This document shows positions 5,121-5,255 of a stretch of 5,255 nucleotides of DNA, piece by piece. Location of the stretch: NCBI GenBank assembly GCA_900542675.1, contig UQOT01000108.1, positions 1 to 5,255 on the forward strand, given 5' to 3'. Positions within the stretch are counted from its first letter, which is position 1. Every line of letters begins with the position of its first letter. Position numbers and translations under genes: made by a program. The notes beneath the pieces are model-generated. The model did not search any database. It was not told the DNA's origin and worked only from the letters and a program-made list of their open reading frames with translations. The stretch comes from an uncultured Eubacteriales bacterium (GTDB taxonomy: Bacteria > Bacillota > Clostridia > Monoglobales > Monoglobaceae).

Positions 5121-5149
5121 TTGACTTTTATTGCCCACGCGGGTATAAT
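5121..5149 (+). promoter_or_regulatory. Strong housekeeping promoter of the tRNA-Val gene
   Basis: TTGACT (5121-5126) and TATAAT (5144-5149) are separated by 17 bp, one base from full sigma-A consensus. Transcription should start near 5156, giving a leader of about 40 nt before the tRNA. That leader contains a small hairpin, CGCC (5161-5164) with GGCG (5170-5173), and an A-rich stretch just before the mature 5' end. The strength fits a stable-RNA gene, possibly the first of a tRNA cluster continuing beyond the window. Confidence 0.85.
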
Positions 5150-5195
5150 ATTAATGTTGTCGCCATTGCGGCGGCGGTTAAATAAGGAAAGATAT

Positions 5196-5255
5196 GGGAG
5201 CTTAGCTCAGCTGGGAGAGCATCTGCCTTACAAGCAGAGGGTCATAGGTTCGAGC
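5196..5255 (+). tRNA. tRNA-Val (anticodon UAC), 3' end cut by window edge
   Basis: The acceptor 5' strand GGGAGCT is at 5196-5202. The D stem is GCTC (5205-5208) with GAGC (5217-5220) and loop AGCTGGGA. The anticodon stem is TCTGC (5222-5226) with GCAGA (5234-5238), and loop CTTACAA gives anticodon TAC at 5229-5231, which reads valine GUA and related codons. The 5-nt variable loop and T loop TTCGAGC (5249-5255) follow. The sequence closely resembles tRNA-Val(UAC) of B. subtilis as I recall it. The T-stem 3' strand, the acceptor 3' strand (expected AGCTCCC) and the CCA end lie beyond the window. Confidence 0.95.

Noticed and set aside
1..5255. CRISPR array, insertion sequence, prophage or defence genes
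   Set aside because: No regularly spaced repeats, transposase-like or phage-like frames, or attachment-site duplications are visible on either strand.

Overview
The window looks like chromosomal DNA from an anaerobic, spore-forming member of the Clostridia (Bacillota). Three things suggest this: strong AGGAGG-type ribosome sites with GTG and TTG starts, a cwlD homologue that belongs to spore-cortex synthesis with a sigma-E-like promoter in front of it, and a secreted protein with a Pro/Ser/Ala-rich linker of a kind common in gut Clostridia. The genus cannot be named from the sequence alone.

Layout from left to right. Bases 1-376 (minus strand) hold the N-terminal part of a secreted protein: signal peptide, PSASP-type linker, then the start of a beta-rich domain. 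It has its own promoter near 421-448. Bases 453-975 form a long intergenic island without a convincing gene. It contains a perfect 14-bp hairpin that looks like a minus-strand terminator, a plus-strand terminator-like hairpin, a GC-rich stretch open on both strands, a doubtful 52-codon ORF, and a bidirectional terminator. A vegetative promoter (975-1003) then drives valS (1059-3689), a complete valyl-tRNA synthetase. After an intrinsic terminator comes ybaK (3753-4235), a Cys-tRNA(Pro) deacylase. It converges with cwlD (minus strand, 4241-4942), with only 5 bp between the two stop codons. Upstream of cwlD lies a sigma-E-like promoter. Diverging from it, a very good housekeeping promoter (5121-5149) drives a tRNA-Val(UAC) gene that is cut off by the window end.

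How the genes relate. valS, ybaK and tRNA-Val all belong to tRNA charging and its fidelity: ValRS edits mischarged Thr, and YbaK clears Cys from tRNA-Pro. They have separate promoters or a terminator between them, so they are neighbours rather than a demonstrated operon. cwlD is a separate, probably sporulation-timed unit. No previously undescribed multi-gene system is visible. The least explained part is the 453-975 island. The most specific regulatory observation is the sigma-E-type promoter of cwlD.
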